A stretch of 64,000 nucleotides of DNA from Cycas panzhihuaensis (taxonomy: Eukaryota; Cycadophyta), in the NCBI GenBank assembly GCA_023213395.1, contig CM041465.1:213659741-213723740 (forward strand). The letters are read 5' to 3'. Shown here piece after piece: positions 21,061-32,047 of this stretch (its first letter is position 1; each line of letters starts with the position of its first letter). Under the pieces are notes generated by a model that saw only the letters and a program-made list of their open reading frames with translations, did no database searches and was not told the DNA's origin. Both the position numbers and the translations under genes were made by a program.

Positions 21061-21800
21061 CCTTTTCAAAAGGCTAAATGTAGAGCTAAATATAAGTTGG
21101 GATTAATTCATACTAAATTGTATGGGCCTATCATACCATATTCAATAAATAGAGCTAGATATTTCCATACTTTTACTTATGTTTTCTCTAGAAAAAAAAA
21201 TATTTATTTTATTTACAACAAATTTGAAGTGTTTAAGAAATTTAAGGAGTTCAAAGCAAAAGTCAAAGTTGAAAGTAAAAAAATAATAAAATGCATCAGA
21301 TCTGATACAGGTAGAGAATACATATCAAATGAATTTCTAGACTTTTATAAACATCATGGAATTCAATGATAATTCACTACTCCTTACATACCGAAATCAA
21401 ATGGAGTAGCTAAATGCAAGAATAAAACAATCATGGAAATGGCTCAAAGTATGATTCAAGAAAGATAACTTTTAAAAACTTACCAGGTAAAGGTAGTAAA
21501 TATGACTATCCATCTCATAAATCGAAGTCCAACCCAGGCTCTAGATTAAATAACTCTAGAAGAAGCCTAGACAGGTCATAAACCAAATGTAAGTAATTTT
21601 AAAAACTTTTTCTATTAAGACTTTGTTCATATTCAAATAAGAAAAGATCTAAACTTGATTGCAAAAGTAGAGAATGTATAATGATAGGCTATAACAAAAA
21701 TTTAAAAGCCTATAAATGTATAGATCTACATACAAACAAGACCTATATAAGTAGAGATATGGTTTTTAATAAAACTAACATAACAAAAGATTCTTCTTCA
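21061..21800 (+). pseudogene. Integrase of element O
   Basis: Core motifs LIHTKLYGPI (family Asp replaced by Lys here) near 21103 and IRSDTGREY near 21297-21323 are followed by a stop after KHHGIQ and then PKSNGVAKCKNKTIMEMA near 21390-21445, which carries the region of the third acidic residue. A degraded C-terminal part (DCKSRECMIGYN-type text) runs to about 21780. The enzyme would have inserted cDNA; the copy is inactive. Confidence 0.75.
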
Positions 21801-22059
21801 CATTAAAAAATTTAAGGAATACTGAAGTTAGTTCTCTTAGAAGAATTTTATCTAAAGAAATTTCAAGACTTACCTTAAAGGATACATAAACTACAAAACC
21901 AAAAAGGACACCTTCACTTCCAGTCAACTCTAGAGATGAGGAAGATGGCGAGAAAGAAATAACATCTAAGAAGATACCAAAGTGGTATCTCAAAGTGGTT
22001 GAGGAAGGAAAGGAAGACATGTTTACTCATAGAATAAGAAGTTAAAGACATTAGGCCCT

Positions 22060-23590
22060 ATTCAGTCATGTTGATCTATAGTCTTATGAAGAAGTAAAAT
22101 AAGATAAAGAATGGAAAAATATTATGGATATAAAAATGGAATCAATTTCTAAAAACTAGACCCAGGAATTAGTTGAACTACCTCCAGGTAAACCTATTGT
22201 GAATTACAAATGGGTGTACAAAATAAAAGAAAATTCTAAAGGTGAAGTGGAAAAATATAAAGCCAGATTAATAGCTAAAGGATACACCTAGACAATAGGA
22301 ATAGATTATGAAGAAACTTTCTCACATGTAGCCAAATTAAATACAGTGAGAATAGTAATAGCCTTAATTACTTAATCTAACTGGAAAATCTACTAGTTAG
22401 ATGTAAAAAGTGCCTTCTTTAATGGAGAACTCAAGGAAGAAGTTTATATAAGCCAACTAGAAGGCTATATACAAGAAGGTAAAGAAAACATAGTGTGCAA
22501 GTTTAAAAAGGCCTTATATGGACTAAAACAAGCTCCAAGGGCACGGTATACCAAGTTAGATAAATATCTCAGTTAAAATATTTTTTACAAGTGTAGTTTA
22601 GACCCTAATTTATACATAAAGAAGAGTGAAGTATTATTCACAATAATTATGGTCTATGCCAATGACATGATTCTCATAAGAAATGACTAAGGATCTACAA
22701 CAAACATAAAAGTAAAACTAGAAAAAGAATTTAAAATGATAGATTTGGGAATTCTAAACTATTATCTTGGTAGAGAAGTCAATAAAAAAGGAAATTTAAT
22801 CAAGTTGTCTCAGACTAAATATATCAAAAATCTATTGATAAATTTCAAAATAGGAGAATGCAACAACTATGCAACTTCTATAGAAATTGGTTATGATCTG
22901 ACTCAATTAAATAAAGAAGCTTTAGTTGATGCAACCTTGTATAGATAATTGATTAGAAATTTGATATATCCCATTGTAACTAGACTTAATATATCATACT
23001 CTATTGGTATAGTTTCTAGATATATACAAGACACAAAACTAGCTCATTGGAAAGCTACAAAAAGAGTACTTAAATATCTAAAAGGAATAACTGATCTAAA
23101 ACCCACCTTTCTAAAAGAAAAATCTGGATATTTAATCATATTTTGTGACTTAGATTGGGCTAGATATAAAGAAAAGAGGAAATCAACAAGTGGATATTAC
23201 TTCCTATTCAACTTTATAATAATCTTATGGAGTAATATATGACAATCAATAGTTGCATTATTGTCCATAGAATTAGAATATAAATCAATAGTGAATGCTT
23301 CTTATGAAGTAGTCTAGCTAAGACAACTTTTAAATGATTTGGTTTAATAATAGGAAAAGTCCACAACACTCTTTTATGATAATCAAAGTGCAACTAAGTT
23401 GACAAAAAATTTAGTATTATATGATTGAATAAAGCACATTGAAGTATATCATCACTTCATAAGAGAAAGGGTGCAGAGTAAGGAGATTGATTTGATATAT
23501 TATCCAACAAATGAATAAGTTATAAATATTATGATAAAACCTCTTATCAAGGAGAATTTTTAGTTTCTTAGAGATAAATTAGGACTGCTA
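22060..23590 (+). pseudogene. Reverse transcriptase and RNase H of element O
   Basis: Copia RT motifs in order: [80 protein letters not shown]. The polymerase box at 22655-22666 reads YAND where the family has YVDD, so a catalytic Asp is lost. RNase H follows (LIRNLIYPIVTRLNISYSIG, then VLKYLKGITD, KSTSGYYF, DNQSATKLTKN). In-frame stops at Gln positions include TAG 22289, TAA 22373 and TAG 22394. It ends just before a purine-rich AAGAGAGGG and the right LTR. Confidence 0.86.
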
Positions 23591-23606
23591 AAACATTAAG
23601 AGAGGG

Positions 23607-23811
23607 TGTTAAGATGTAATGTTTTATCATCAAGTTATAATATTATTCTATTATGACTTTGAGGGGTATATATCAAAACCCTCTTTAATTTTGGAAAGTG
23701 TCAGACATACACATAATGATTACACTTCCTGATGTATATTTAAAGAGATGATATCTTCCAATAATGAATAATACATTCAGTTCTTTCATTCTATTTGGAG
23801 AACATTTAACA
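23607..23811 (+). repeat. 3' LTR of element O
   Basis: 205 bp starting TGTTAAGATGTAATG and ending TTTAACA, homologous to 12351-12566, followed by AATTT (23812-23816). It is shorter than its partner because of small deletions such as one near 23692. Confidence 0.9.
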
Positions 23812-23816
23812 AATTT

Positions 23817-24720
23817 CTCCTGTAATAGGCCATCCTTAATGCCCATTTTATCAATACTTAAAATGCTTGATTTTATCCTTTTAAATTAGTCGATTATCAA
23901 CTAGATGATTACACTTGGATATCAATTTATATTTACTTGCAATTATCTCTTAAACATATAACTTTGGTATATTTTTAAGATATATTTATATATTTTTATC
24001 ATATTAATTACTTTGTTATTCATGTAACTACAAGAAACCATTTTTAAGCTGTCAACTCTTCTCATTTAATTCCCATTAGGGCATTTTAATTATTTTTCGC
24101 GTATACTTCCTCTTTAAGAATTTTGATAGCTTTTAATGTTTTGGAACTTCACAATTGGTCATTCTTACATGCTTAATCATATTCATTTTGTTGTCTATCT
24201 ATACTTATTGACCAACATCTATTTATTAAATATTCAAATGTTTGATTTCCTACATTCAAATTAGTGAATTGATGCCCACCAATATTTGTTAATCAATGTT
24301 ATTCAGTTGCATTCTTGGTTTATCCTTCCATGATCTCTTCATCATTGAATTCATCCAAATGTATATGGAATAAACTTGTGATGAGATACCCTACTATACA
24401 TTGATGAAATAACATTATACATTATATTTAAAGTCAAAAATCTCATCCACTTATATAGAAAAACATAATGCATTTATATATACATTTATATTGCCTTTTT
24501 AAAAATGTGTTAATATAAGCAAATATTTATAAACATACAAGTGGTAAGCTTAATACTTATGGTTTTTCTTTTTCCTTTTTTATTTTAAAGAAAGGGATTT
24601 AAATCCTTAAAATAACTTTGTTAATAAAATATTTTTGATGAGTGAGTGAGTGTAGTTAGTTAATAGGTTGTAGGATAAGTATTTAAAATCATAGGTCAAA
24701 TGCTCAAAACTTATAAGACC
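23817..24720. other. AT-rich stretch, nothing recognised
   Basis: This is the right-hand flank of element O and belonged with 11974-12345 before that insertion. No domain or repeat is readable on either strand. Confidence 0.35.
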
Positions 24721-25430
24721 TGTTATACCCAATTTTGGCCCTTGTACAAAATGGCATATAAGTAAATAAAATAAGAGGTATTTATATGTTTGAATATCAT
24801 GAAAGGGACAATTATTAAATGGTGATAAAGAGCTATAAAATAATATTCATACCTCATTGAATCTTTTATGATTGTTATATCAATAAAAGGGTATCTAGTA
24901 AGGCATTATAGAATTATCTTAGTCCAAAAGGTGTGATTCATGATGCATTAAGTTTTTAAAATTTTACTTAGCTACATACATGGTTCACTATATAAAGCGA
25001 GTTGTTATAGAACAAAATAAGTAACATAAGAGAGTCATGTAAGGATCTTTGATATGGGAAGAGTTCATGTGGGAAGTTATAATATGAGAGAGTAAAGAAG
25101 AAAATACATTCTTATGAGTAATCATCTCATAAGGTGGCCTTATTTGGAGTTACTTTCTAAGAAGAATAGTATCCATGTGGGATGGAAGAATGTAGGAATA
25201 CTATAAGGGCCTACCACATAATAGAAGAAAATGAAGACTAATGTAAGATGCCTTCATGCTAGAGAAGAAAAGTCACACAATATTCCCATGAAGTGAGATT
25301 TTACATACATGCTTGAGTTGATAAATGTAACTCCAAAGAATAGGTTTTCATATGGGAAAGTCTCATATGGTACACCATTGACATAGGAAGTGTTAGAAAT
25401 GTAATCACACATAGGATAGCATAACAAGTA
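24721..25430 (+). repeat. Possible solo or truncated gypsy LTR
   Basis: TGTTATACCCAATTTTGGCC at 24721 is a typical start of plant gypsy LTRs. A candidate end is AGCATAACA at about 25427. I found no target duplication, partner LTR or purine tract, so extent and status are uncertain. No protein is readable in the interval. Confidence 0.3.
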
Positions 25431-25689
25431 TCAACAAAATAACATTAGAGTAATGCCATAATGGAGCTTAATATATCAAAATCAAAATAACAATCTTAAT
25501 ATTCAATAAATCACTTATCAATCATATATCACACCATGTAGGTATACTTATAGTCATATTGTAGGCATATGTGTCTCACTTACAATCAATTATATTTGGT
25601 TTTTATGCTGGCTAATCATACATGACCTATTACTTAACGAATTACATTGAATGCATATTATCTTCCAATACTTTCCCATAATATATATT

Positions 25690-26755
25690 TAGATATATAC
25701 CTAAATTCTATCTAAGTTAGAGATTCTTATCCTTTGATGATGCCTTGGTGAGAAATATCCTACTTGGTCTTTTATTTTGTAGTATTAAAGTTGAACTTGT
25801 TGATTCTCAAATTCCTTGTATATATCTTTCTTAAACTTTTGGGACAAATAATCATAATTCCCAATATATACTAGGTCATCTATATATAAGCCCATAATTA
25901 ATATTAAGCATCCTTCTAATTATATATATAAATTTGGGTATGATTGTCTTCTTTAGAATCTTTTATCCTTGAAATATTTATTAATCTTAGTGTACCATAC
26001 TCTAGGTTCTTGCTTGAGTCTATATAAGACCTTTTTAAGTTTATAGACCTTATCTTCTTTTCCCCTTACTTCAAAACCATTAGGTTGTTGGACATAGAGC
26101 TCCTCATTTATATAGTTATTCAAGAAGGTACTTTTTATATCCATTTGAATGACTCTCTAATCTTGTTGTGTAGTTAAGGCTATGATTAATTTGACTATTT
26201 CCAATATTTCATTAGGCGTAAATATCTCATTATAATCTATGCCCTTAATTTGAGAATAACCCTTTGCAACTAACCTTGTTTTGTATTTATTAATAGACCT
26301 ATTTAATTTATATTTAGTCTCATAGACCTATTTTATTCTAATAGCATTCTTTCTAGGTGGAAAATCTACTAACTCCCATGTGCCATTTTTCATTAAGGTA
26401 TTATACTCTCCTTTCATCACATTCTTCCGTTCATCTTGATTGCTTGCCTTTTTAAAGTGTTAAGGCTTATTTGACTTGATAACTTAAGTCATAAGTACAA
26501 AGTTTACATTTTGAGATCTTGTTGTTCTTCTCTTAAATATAGTATCTAAGATTATTTGAAGGTTATAAGCTCTTTATATCCATTTTGAGATTCTTTGATT
26601 TAAAATAGATGGTCCTATTTCATTTGAACTAGGTATATTTGTACCTCTTGAGTTAAAGTCTACTTCAACTATAATATTTTTGCCTTTATCTTTTTTAATA
26701 ACTTTCTCTTGACAGAATTCATCTTCTTTGAAGATGATATTCCTACTCATAATAA
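25690..26755 (-). pseudogene. Reverse transcriptase of element E
   Basis: Minus-strand reading from the D insertion point gives a pre-RT segment (IIFKEDEFCQEKVIKKDKG), then NVMKGEYNTLMKNGTWELVD, RLVAKGYSQIKGIDYNEIF, MDIKSTFLNNYINEELYVQQ and LYRLKQEPRVWYTKINKYF. The polymerase box YIDD lies at 25875-25886, a permitted variant of YVDD. The longest intact piece is 25953-26144. Stops at expected Gln or Trp positions are present. Downstream text decays by about 25690 and RNase H is not recognisable. Confidence 0.82.
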
Positions 26756-27400
26756 TGTTGGATATTATGACAACAATTGTTTAAGATTAAAATTTTGGCA
26801 TGTTTTCGACGTGGTTTCCCCCCCTAATCTTTCTCGGGGGGTTCTAAGGGGGGTGGGAGCCCCCCTTGGTTGGGGAATGCGGGGGGAGTGGAACGCCCCC
26901 CACTAAGAGGGGGTTCGAGGGCAATAGCCTCCGATCCAAAAAATTAGCCCTGTAAACCTTATTAAAATGTAAAGAGAACCAGGATTGTTCAATACAAATA
27001 CCCTAGATTCCACGGTTGAGATTCATGCCTTGGATGCCCCTCTCATGTAGCCCGTTTTAGGGCTTTTCTTATTATGTTGAATGTAATGTAATATACTGTG
27101 ATGAGGCCGATAGCTGGTTATCGTTCCTGAGAATACTCTGCTATTGAGATATACTATTTCTCCATTCTATAATAATAAATATCGATACCTTTCCTATGTG
27201 AATGTTTCCTTAGCACACTACTAGGGTTTTACCATGTTATATCAGGTGCATATGTGATGTTTAGCTTGTATATTAATGTTATTGCATTATCTCTAATTTT
27301 AGAACTTGCATGTTAAATCTTAGTTTCGATTCCTGTAACTAGTTACAAAATAGTTCAAATCTTGTGGCAGTTTAAAGTTTGGGACCTTGTATTCTCAACA
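26756..27400 (+). repeat. 5' LTR of element D, followed by primer site
   Basis: Begins TGTTGGATATTATGAC and ends TTCTCAACA. The primer site TGGTACCAGAGCC starts at 27403. A GC-rich hairpin cluster lies at 26818-26901. Confidence 0.93.
26818..26901. repeat. GC-rich hairpin cluster inside the LTR of element D
   Basis: Three consecutive inverted repeats: C7/G6 at 26818-26841; AAGGGGGG-TGGGAG-CCCCCCTT at 26846-26867 with perfect 8-bp arms; and GGGGGG/CCCCCC at 26881-26901. A further GAGGGGG run follows at 26907. The matching part of the right LTR (about 31468-31560) is shorter and has lost several of the C and G runs. Confidence 0.85.
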
Positions 27401-27472
27401 AGTGGTACCAGAGCCACTTTTTATTTTGCAACAAGTCTGTGAAGGTTTTGGTGTTAGCTTTTCTGCACCAAA

Positions 27473-28255
27473 ATGACGAAACTAATAGGTGCAAAGTTCG
27501 AGGTGGAGAAATTCAATGATAAGAACAACTTCGAGTTGTGGAAGCTAAAAGCGCATGATATTCTTGTACAACAAGATTTGTACAAAGCCCTTGTAGGTAA
27601 ATCAAAGAAAACTGCAGGGATAGACGATGATGATTGGGATGACTTAGATAAAAAGGCACTCAGTATAATATGATTATGCTTGGCAGATGAAGTCTTGTTT
27701 AACATCATAGGGAAAGAGATAACAACATGATTATGGACCCGGTTAGAAGGCTTGTATATGACCAAATTAGTAACAAATTGAATCTACCTAAAGAGGTAAC
27801 TGTACTTGTTACAGATGAGGGAAGGTACAAAAATCGTTGACCATTTAAATATTTTCAATACTCTTATTTGTCAATTAACTAGTATCGATGTTAAAATTGA
27901 GGATGAGGATAAGGCTGTTACCTTATTATGCTTATTACATGAATCTTGGGATAATATTGTCAGCTTAATTAGTTTTAGCACTATAGATGTATTGGATTAT
28001 GATTCTATTGTGAGTGCTTTGCTAATGGAAGAAGTGCAGAGGAAATCTAGTTTTGAATCCTCCACACTAGAAGCCATGACAGTAAGAGGTAGAACATTTG
28101 ATAGAGGACAAAACTCCATGGATACATCAAGGTCCAAGTCAAAGAGCAAAAAGAGTAAGCTCAGGTGTTGGCATTGTAATAAGACTAGTCACCTCAAGAT
28201 GGATTTTTCAAAAGGAATGAGTTCTAGAAAAAGGAAGATCCTGCCAAGGAGGTAA
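27473..28255 (+). pseudogene. Gag of element D
   Basis: ATG at 27473 opens MTKLIGAKFEVEKFNDKNNF, then ELWKLKAHDILVQQ, the copia Gag start (DUF4219/UBN2 type). A stop at about 27671 (after LSII) and further stops split it; the second piece from 27806 continues the same frame (VDHLNIFNTLICQLTSIDVK, EDKAVTLLCLLHESWDNIV). The knuckle near 28165 reads CWHCNKTSHLKMDF, with the last Cys replaced by Phe. The start is the first ATG after the primer site and leader. It would have made the particle shell. Confidence 0.87.
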
Positions 28256-28260
28256 ATCAG

Positions 28261-28788
28261 GTGGACTCAAATCAAGGTATGGATGATGATGTCTTGGTTA
28301 CTTGTAATGTTTCTCATTATCACCATGACTGGTTATTAGATTTAGGTGCTTCACACCACATGTGTCCACACAAGAGTTGGTTCTCATCATACCAACCTCT
28401 TGATGGTGGTGATGTGCTTATGGGAAATGAAGTTACTTATAAGATAGTGGGCATTGGTAGTATCAGGATTAAGATGTTCGACAGGGTAGTCTGAATATTA
28501 ACTGAGGTTAGGCATGTACCTAATTTGAAAAGGAATCTAATTTCCTTGGGTGAATTAGATTCAGGTGGTTTTAAGCATACAGGTCATGAAGGAGTCCTAA
28601 AGGTATCAAAGGGTGTCTTGGTTGTTATAAAAGCCTTAAAGAAAGGAAATCTTTACATTTTAGTGGGAAGTATATATGTCAGCCAAGTAGTTACAATATC
28701 AAAGACTGTAAAAGATCTAGCCCAATTATGGCATCATAGATTTGGGCACATGAGTGAGAAAAGACTTAAAGGTGCTAATAAACTATAA
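28261..28788 (+). pseudogene. Protease and GAG-pre-integrase of element D
   Basis: A frame shifted relative to gag carries the copia protease: WLLDLGASHHMCPHKSWF near 28330, where the family's Asp-Ser-Gly is Asp-Leu-Gly (a TCA to TTA type change), then EVRHVPNLKRNLISLGELD near 28506-28560. The GAG-pre-integrase motif LWHHRFGHMSEKRLKGANKL ends it. The protease would have cut the polyprotein. The active site is damaged. Confidence 0.85.
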
Positions 28789-29640
28789 GTTGCTACCTAA
28801 CTTGCAGCTTTCAGATTTGGCTTTATGTAAACATTGTATTTTTGGAAAGCATTATAGACTTAGGTTTAAAGTAGGGAGTCACACTAGTAAAGGCATTCTA
28901 GATTACATACATTTAGATGTATGGGGACCAACCCCTAAAATATCTTGTGGAGGATCATTGTATTATGTCACATTTATAGATGATTTCTCTAGGAAGGTAT
29001 GAGTCTATTTTTTGAAAAGGAAATATAAAGTTTTTAGTGTGTTTAAGCAATTCAAGGCTCTGGTTGAGAACAAGACTGGTAAGATAATCAAATGTTTAAG
29101 AACTGATAATGGAGGTGAGTTCAACTCCTTAGAGTTTGAGAACTATTACAGAGAAGCTGGGATCAAAAGACACAAGACCACTAGCTATACTCTATAGCAA
29201 AATGGCATTACTGAGCACATGAATATGACACTCTTGGAAAGAGCAAGAAGCATGCTAAGTAATGCAAGAGTGGAGTAGGGCTTGTGGGTAGAAGCTATTC
29301 AAATAACTTGCTATCTGGTAAACAGGTCACCATCACTTGTAATAGATTACAAGATTCCTGAAGAGGTATGGACTGGACATCCATGAGATTATTCAAATTT
29401 AAAAGTTTTTGGTTATGATGCTTATGCCTGGACTAGAAAAAGTAAACGTTCAAAGTTAGACCCAAAATCCAAGAGATATATCTTTGTTAGTTATGGTAAT
29501 AAGGATGGTGTGAAGGGATACAGGTTGTGGGATCCTACTTCCCACAAAATCACCATTAATAGAGATGATGTATTTGATAAATCTCCTATTATAAAATCAA
29601 ATAGTGGAGAAGTTGAAATGAAACAAGAGTAGTAAGCTGA
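28754..29640 (+). pseudogene. Integrase of element D
   Basis: The zinc-binding region CKHCIFGKHYRLRF near 28828 is followed by the catalytic core: YIHLDVWGPTP near 28905, YYVTFIDDFSRKV, then LRTDNGGEFNSLEF near 29095-29136, and NMTLLERARSMLSNAR near 29222-29270 with the third acidic residue. Stops occur after SRKV, TSYTL and ARVE, the last at a Trp codon position. The C-terminal part (KSKRYIFVSYGNKDGVKGYR) is readable to about 29590. It overlaps the previous frame by 35 bp because of an indel. Confidence 0.87.
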
Positions 29641-29839
29641 ACATTAACAAGTCAAGTTTGAAATACAGCCATCTGTGGAATCAGAAGAACATGAAGATCT
29701 TTCTGAAGATGAATCTGCAACAGATTTATAGGAGTATGTGGACACTCCTTTGCCAACAGTTAGAAGATCTACACGAGTAAGTCATCCACGTGACAAGTAC
29801 AACCCATCTACTTCTATTGCTTTGGTTTCTAATGATGGT

Positions 29840-30560
29840 GAGCCTATATGTTTTTAGGAAGCAATAGATGATATCCATGGTGAGAGGTAGAAAAAGGCTA
29901 TGAAGGAAGAGATAGATGCTTTGAAGAAAAATAATTCATGGGACTTAGTAGAACTTTCACATGGCAGGAGGACTGTTGGTTGCAGGTGGGATTTTAAAAA
30001 GAAAATATATATTGATGGAAAGGTTGATGAATATAGGGCAAGATTGGTGGCTAAAGGTCTTGCATAGAAAACAGGTATTGACTTTCATGAGATCTTTTCA
30101 CTAGTTGTCAAACTTATTTTAATTCCAGTGCTGTTAGCATTGGTAGCTTCTCTTGATTTGGAGTTAGAGCAGTTAGATGTAAAAACAACTTTTCTACATG
30201 GAGATTTAGATGAGGAGATCTATATGGATCAACCAGAAGGGTTTATATAAGATGGCAGGAAAAGACTTATTTGCAGGCTCAGAAAATCATTATATAGCCT
30301 GAAGCAATCACCCAGGCAGTGGTACAAGAAGTTTGATGCCTTCATAGAGAGCCAAAATTTTAAAAGAAGTGAGTATGATCATTATATTTACTTTAAATTG
30401 ATGGACAATGGCTTATTCATTATCTTGGTATTATATGTTGATGACATGCTGGTTGCAAGCAAGAGCATGGAAGAAATCAATAAGCTAAAGACTCAATTAG
30501 CTAGGATTTTTGATATGAAGGATCTAGGAGCTGCAAAATAAATCTTAGGTATGGTAAGCT
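29840..30560 (+). pseudogene. Reverse transcriptase of element D
   Basis: Copia RT in one frame: AMKEEIDALKKNNSWDLVEL, GCRWDFKKKIYIDGKVDEYR, ARLVAKGLA, TGIDFHEIFS, LDVKTTFLHGDLDEEIYMDQ, SLYSLKQSPRQWYKKFDAF, and the intact polymerase box LYVDDMLVAS (YVDD codons 30434-30445). In-frame stops lie at Gln positions: TAG 30065, TAA 30248, TAA 30539. RNase H follows in another frame. Confidence 0.9.
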
Positions 30561-30582
30561 ATGGTTATCACAGTAGAAATAT

Positions 30583-31345
30583 GTGGAGAAGGTGCTAACC
30601 AGGTTTGGTATGGCAAATGTGAAACCAATAAGTATCCTATTGGCTTCCCACTTCAAGCTTTCTTCGAATATGAGTCCTAGTAGTGAAGAAGAAAAGGCTT
30701 ATATGTCTTATGTGCCTTATGCCAGTGTAATAGGAAGTTTGATGTATACCATGGTATGTACAAGACCTGATATTTTACATGTAGTCGGTGTAGTTAGCAG
30801 GTTTATGACAAATCTAGGGAGAGAATATTAGGCTGCAGTGAAATGGGTGCTTCGATATTTGAGAGGCACAAGTGACTACTACATCACCTTTGGAGGTACA
30901 TATAATTAGGTTTATGGATATGTTGATTTAGACTTTGCAGGAGATTTAGACAAATGAAGGTCTACTTCAAGTTATGTTTTCACTCTTGCAAATGGTCCAG
31001 TTAGTTGGATGTCCAAATTGCAGAGCACAATTACACTGTTAACCATGGAAGTTGAATATGTTACTGTAGCACATGCTTGTAAAGAAGCATTCTATAGACC
31101 TTAGAAGGAGATAGGAAAATGTAAAGGTATTTTATGATAGTTAAAGTGCCATTTACTTAGCCAAGAATCTGGCTTATCATAGTAGAATAAAGTATATTAC
31201 TCTTAAGTACCATTTTATTAGATAGGTTATGGAAGTAGGTGGAGTGGCACTTGAGAAGATTCACACCAATCATAATTATGTTGATATATTCACAAAACTA
31301 GTACCAGTAGAGAAGTTTAAATGGTATTTGACTTCTTTTAGCTTG
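30583..31345 (+). pseudogene. RNase H and 3' coding end of element D
   Basis: The frame starting near 30583 reads FGMANVKPISILLASHFKLS, YASVIGSLMYTMVCTRPDIL, VLRYLRGTSDYYITFGGTY, then YGYVDLDFAGDLDK followed by TGA where the family has Trp, then RSTSSYVFTLANGPVSWMSK. Readable text continues with frameshifts to about 31345, ending near the purine tract. RNase H degrades the RNA strand during cDNA synthesis. Confidence 0.85.
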
Positions 31346-31405
31346 TAGAAAAGATGATGAAGGGTCCAGGAAAGGTACCGAGTAAATTGTTATAAAGGTG
31401 GAGAT

Positions 31406-32042
31406 TATTGGATATTGTGACAATAATTGTTTAAGGTTAAAATTTTGGCATGTTTTCTGCGCAGTTTCCCCTCCTAATCTTTCTTAGGGGGTCCATAAGG
31501 TGAGCCCCTTGGCCTGGGATACGGGGGGAGTGAAATGCCCCTCGCTAAGAGGGGGTTCGAGGGCAATAGCCCCTGACTCAAAAAATTAGCCCTATAAACC
31601 TTATTAAAATGTAAAGAGAATCATGGTTATTCGATACAAATACCCTAGATTCTATAGTTGAGATTCATGCCTTGGATGTCCCTCTCATGTAGCCCATTTT
31701 AGGGATTTTCTTATTATGTTGAATGTAATGTAATTTATTGTGATGAGGGCAGCAGCTGGTTGTTGTTCCTGAGAGCACTTTACTACTAAGATGTGCTATT
31801 TCTCTGTTCTACAGTAATAAAGATCGATACCTTTCATGTGTGGATGTTTCCGTAGCACAGTGCTAGGGTTTTACCATGTTATATCAGGTGCATATGTGAT
31901 GTTTAGCTTATATATTGATGTTATTGTATTATATCTAATTTTAGAACTTGCATGTTAAATCTTAGTTTTGATTCCTATAACTAGTTGCAAAATAGTTTAG
32001 ATCTTGTGGCGGTTTAAATTTTGGGACCTTATATTCTCAACA
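31406..32042 (+). repeat. 3' LTR of element D
   Basis: 637 bp, homologous to 26756-27400, beginning TATTGGATATTGTGAC (first G changed to A) directly after the purine tract and ending TTCTCAACA. Followed by AATAA, the second target duplication copy, then by element E. Confidence 0.92.
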
Positions 32043-32047
32043 AATAA

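Larger units (their letters stand above)
12351..23811 (+). mobile_element. Element O: Ty1/copia retrotransposon interrupted by element I
   Basis: LTRs at 12351-12566 and 23607-23811 are clearly homologous (shared TTTTATCATCAAGTTATAA, TTCTTTCATTCTATTT and ending TTTAACA), with a perfect AATTT target duplication (12346-12350, 23812-23816). The internal order is gag, then protease, integrase, RT and RNase H, the Ty1/copia order. The gag is split at 14121 by element I, and reading resumes at 20367. Many Gln codons are stops and the RT catalytic box is altered, so the copy is long dead. LTR divergence and one length difference (216 vs 205 bp) also indicate age. Confidence 0.92.
26756..32042 (+). 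mobile_element. Element D: complete Ty1/copia (Tork/TNT1-like) nested in element E
   Basis: LTRs 26756-27400 (645 bp) and 31406-32042 (637 bp) are homologous throughout; the target duplication AATAA is perfect (26751-26755, 32043-32047). It has a primer site, gag, protease, integrase, RT and RNase H in copia order and a purine tract (AAAGGTGGAGA, about 31393-31405). Gag text (AKFEVEKFNDKNNFELWKL) resembles the Tork/TNT1 branch. Its knuckle keeps the first two Cys and the RT box is intact, so it is younger than E, but stops and frameshifts make it inactive. LTR differences I noticed are mostly C/T and G/A. Confidence 0.94.

Noticed and set aside
27454-27765. 103-codon minus-strand frame
   Set aside because: Antisense shadow of the element D gag.
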